Below are positions 31,482-32,265 of a stretch of 32,265 nt of DNA, piece after piece. The stretch covers positions 1 through 32,265 of the forward strand of contig DATNGZ010000076.1 of assembly GCA_035605695.1 (NCBI GenBank), given 5' to 3'. Under the pieces are notes generated by a model, which had not been told where the DNA came from, did no database searches, and saw nothing but the letters and a program-made list of their open reading frames with translations. This DNA is from VRUE01 sp035605695. GTDB taxonomy: Bacteria > Actinomycetota > Thermoleophilia > Solirubrobacterales > 70-9. Position 1 is the first letter of the stretch; every line of letters begins with the position of its first letter. Position numbers and translations under genes: made by a program.

Positions 31482-32265
31482 GAGAGCAGCTCCTTTGCGG
31501 CTTCGGCCACCTTGTCGGGGGTGAAACCGAACTTGGTTTGAACGTCCTTCAACGGCGCCGAGGTGCCGAAGGTGTGCATTCCGACCTTGACACCGCCAGA
31601 CCCAACGTAGCGATCCCAGCCCAGCGTCGAGGCCTCCTCGATCGAGATCCGCGCGGTGACGCCTGGCGGCAGGACCTGCTCGCGGTACTGCTCGTCCTGG
31701 CGGTCGAAGAGCTCGCAGCAGGGCATGCTCACAACACGCGTGCGAACGCCCTCGCCCTGCAGCTCCTCGTGTGCAGCAAGTGCCAGCGCCACCTCGCTGC
31801 CGGTGGCGATCAGGATCAGCTCGGGGTCGTCGCCCTCGGGATCGGCAAGAACGTAGGCGCCACGGTGCAGCCCGGCGGCCGAGCCGTACTTCGAGCGGTC
31901 GAAGACCGGCACGTTCTGGCGGGTGAGAATCAGGGCGACCGGCTGGTGGTGGCGGTCGATCGCCGCCCGCCAGGCCTCGGCGACCTCGTTGGCGTCGGCC
32001 GGGCGGATCACGTCGAGCCCGGGAATCGCCCGCAGCGAGGCGAGCTGCTCGACCGGCTGGTGGGTCGGGCCGTCCTCGCCGAGGCCGATCGAGTCATGGG
32101 TGAAGAGGTGGATCACCGGCAGCTCCATCAGCGCCGAGAGCCTGATCGCCGGCCGCGCGTAGTCGGAGAAGGTGAGGTAGGTCGACCACAGCGGACGCAG
32201 CTTCGAGAGCGAGAGGCCATTCGAGATCGCCGCCGCCTCGTGCTCGCGGATCCCGTAGTGGAGCT
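31478..32265 (-). CDS. tkt: Transketolase, C-terminal part only (5' end beyond window)
   Basis: About 262 codons are present; the frame stays open to the window edge. The first complete residues (LHYGIREHEAAAISNGLSLS) are the start of the pyrimidine-binding domain, including the Glu/His region near thiamine diphosphate. They continue into 'FSDYARPAIRLSALM' and 'THDSIGLGEDGPTHQPVEQ', both characteristic of transketolase. The last third is the C-terminal domain, ending 'APLKDVQTKFGF'. The enzyme transfers two-carbon units in the pentose phosphate pathway. It is the first visible gene of the tkt-tal-pgi-cydA-cydB-HAD series. The operon promoter lies outside the window. Confidence 0.96.
   Translation of the reverse strand, partial: LHYGIREHEAAAISNGLSLSKLRPLWSTYLTFSDYARPAIRLSALMELPVIHLFTHDSIGLGEDGPTHQPVEQLASLRAIPGLDVIRPADANEVAEAWRAAIDRHHQPVALILTRQNVPVFDRSKYGSAAGLHRGAYVLADPEGDDPELILIATGSEVALALAAHEELQGEGVRTRVVSMPCCELFDRQDEQYREQVLPPGVTARISIEEASTLGWDRYVGSGGVKVGMHTFGTSAPLKDVQTKFGFTPDKVAEAAKELLS

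Overview
The window is high-GC DNA with closely packed genes, several GTG starts and many start/stop overlaps of the ATGA or GTGA type. This points to an actinobacterium. A collagen-like exported protein, a very large NHL/beta-propeller exported protein and two members of a Cys-pair repeat exported family together suggest the class Thermoleophilia (Solirubrobacterales or relatives). That placement is inferred from family knowledge and was not computed.

Layout. (1) 1-8175, minus strand: a cell-surface block. A collagen-like protein sits behind a near-consensus promoter. Next come a 1,479-residue NHL/FN3-like/WD40-like propeller protein and, coupled to it by ATGA, a large secreted repeat protein that runs off the left edge. 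(2) 8232-10532: two serine tRNA genes (anticodons CGA and GGA) flank a cellulose-synthase-like glycosyltransferase with a C-terminal PilZ domain. (3) 10536-11767: a PIN-domain toxin/antitoxin pair, then tadA. (4) 11845-17060: an exported subtilase, a universal stress protein, a small membrane protein, an MBL-fold hydrolase and a polytopic membrane protein. The last gene carries two in-frame palindromic repeats. (5) 17057-19279: a divergent lipid-modification pair, an acyl desaturase and a cyclopropane-fatty-acid-synthase-like methyltransferase. (6) 19367-25525: an ArsR-like regulator overlaps tail-to-tail with an MMPL/RND transporter. The transporter is coupled to a second protein of the Cys-pair repeat family. 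(7) 25603-32265, minus strand: tkt (partial), tal, pgi, cydA, cydB and a HAD phosphatase, in that order of transcription and tightly packed. Non-oxidative pentose phosphate and upper glycolytic enzymes are therefore linked to a bd-type terminal oxidase.

Two features look least explained. The first is the secreted Cys-pair repeat family, found twice about 20 kb apart: once coupled to a propeller protein and once to an MMPL transporter. The second is the pair of 37-bp palindromes with an exact 60-bp period inside the membrane-protein gene at 15958-16054.

No gap between genes exceeds 300 bases. The longest, 7967-8231, holds a promoter, a leader hairpin and a terminator. I see no insertion sequence, prophage, CRISPR array, rRNA or replication origin. 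The genes at both edges are incomplete.
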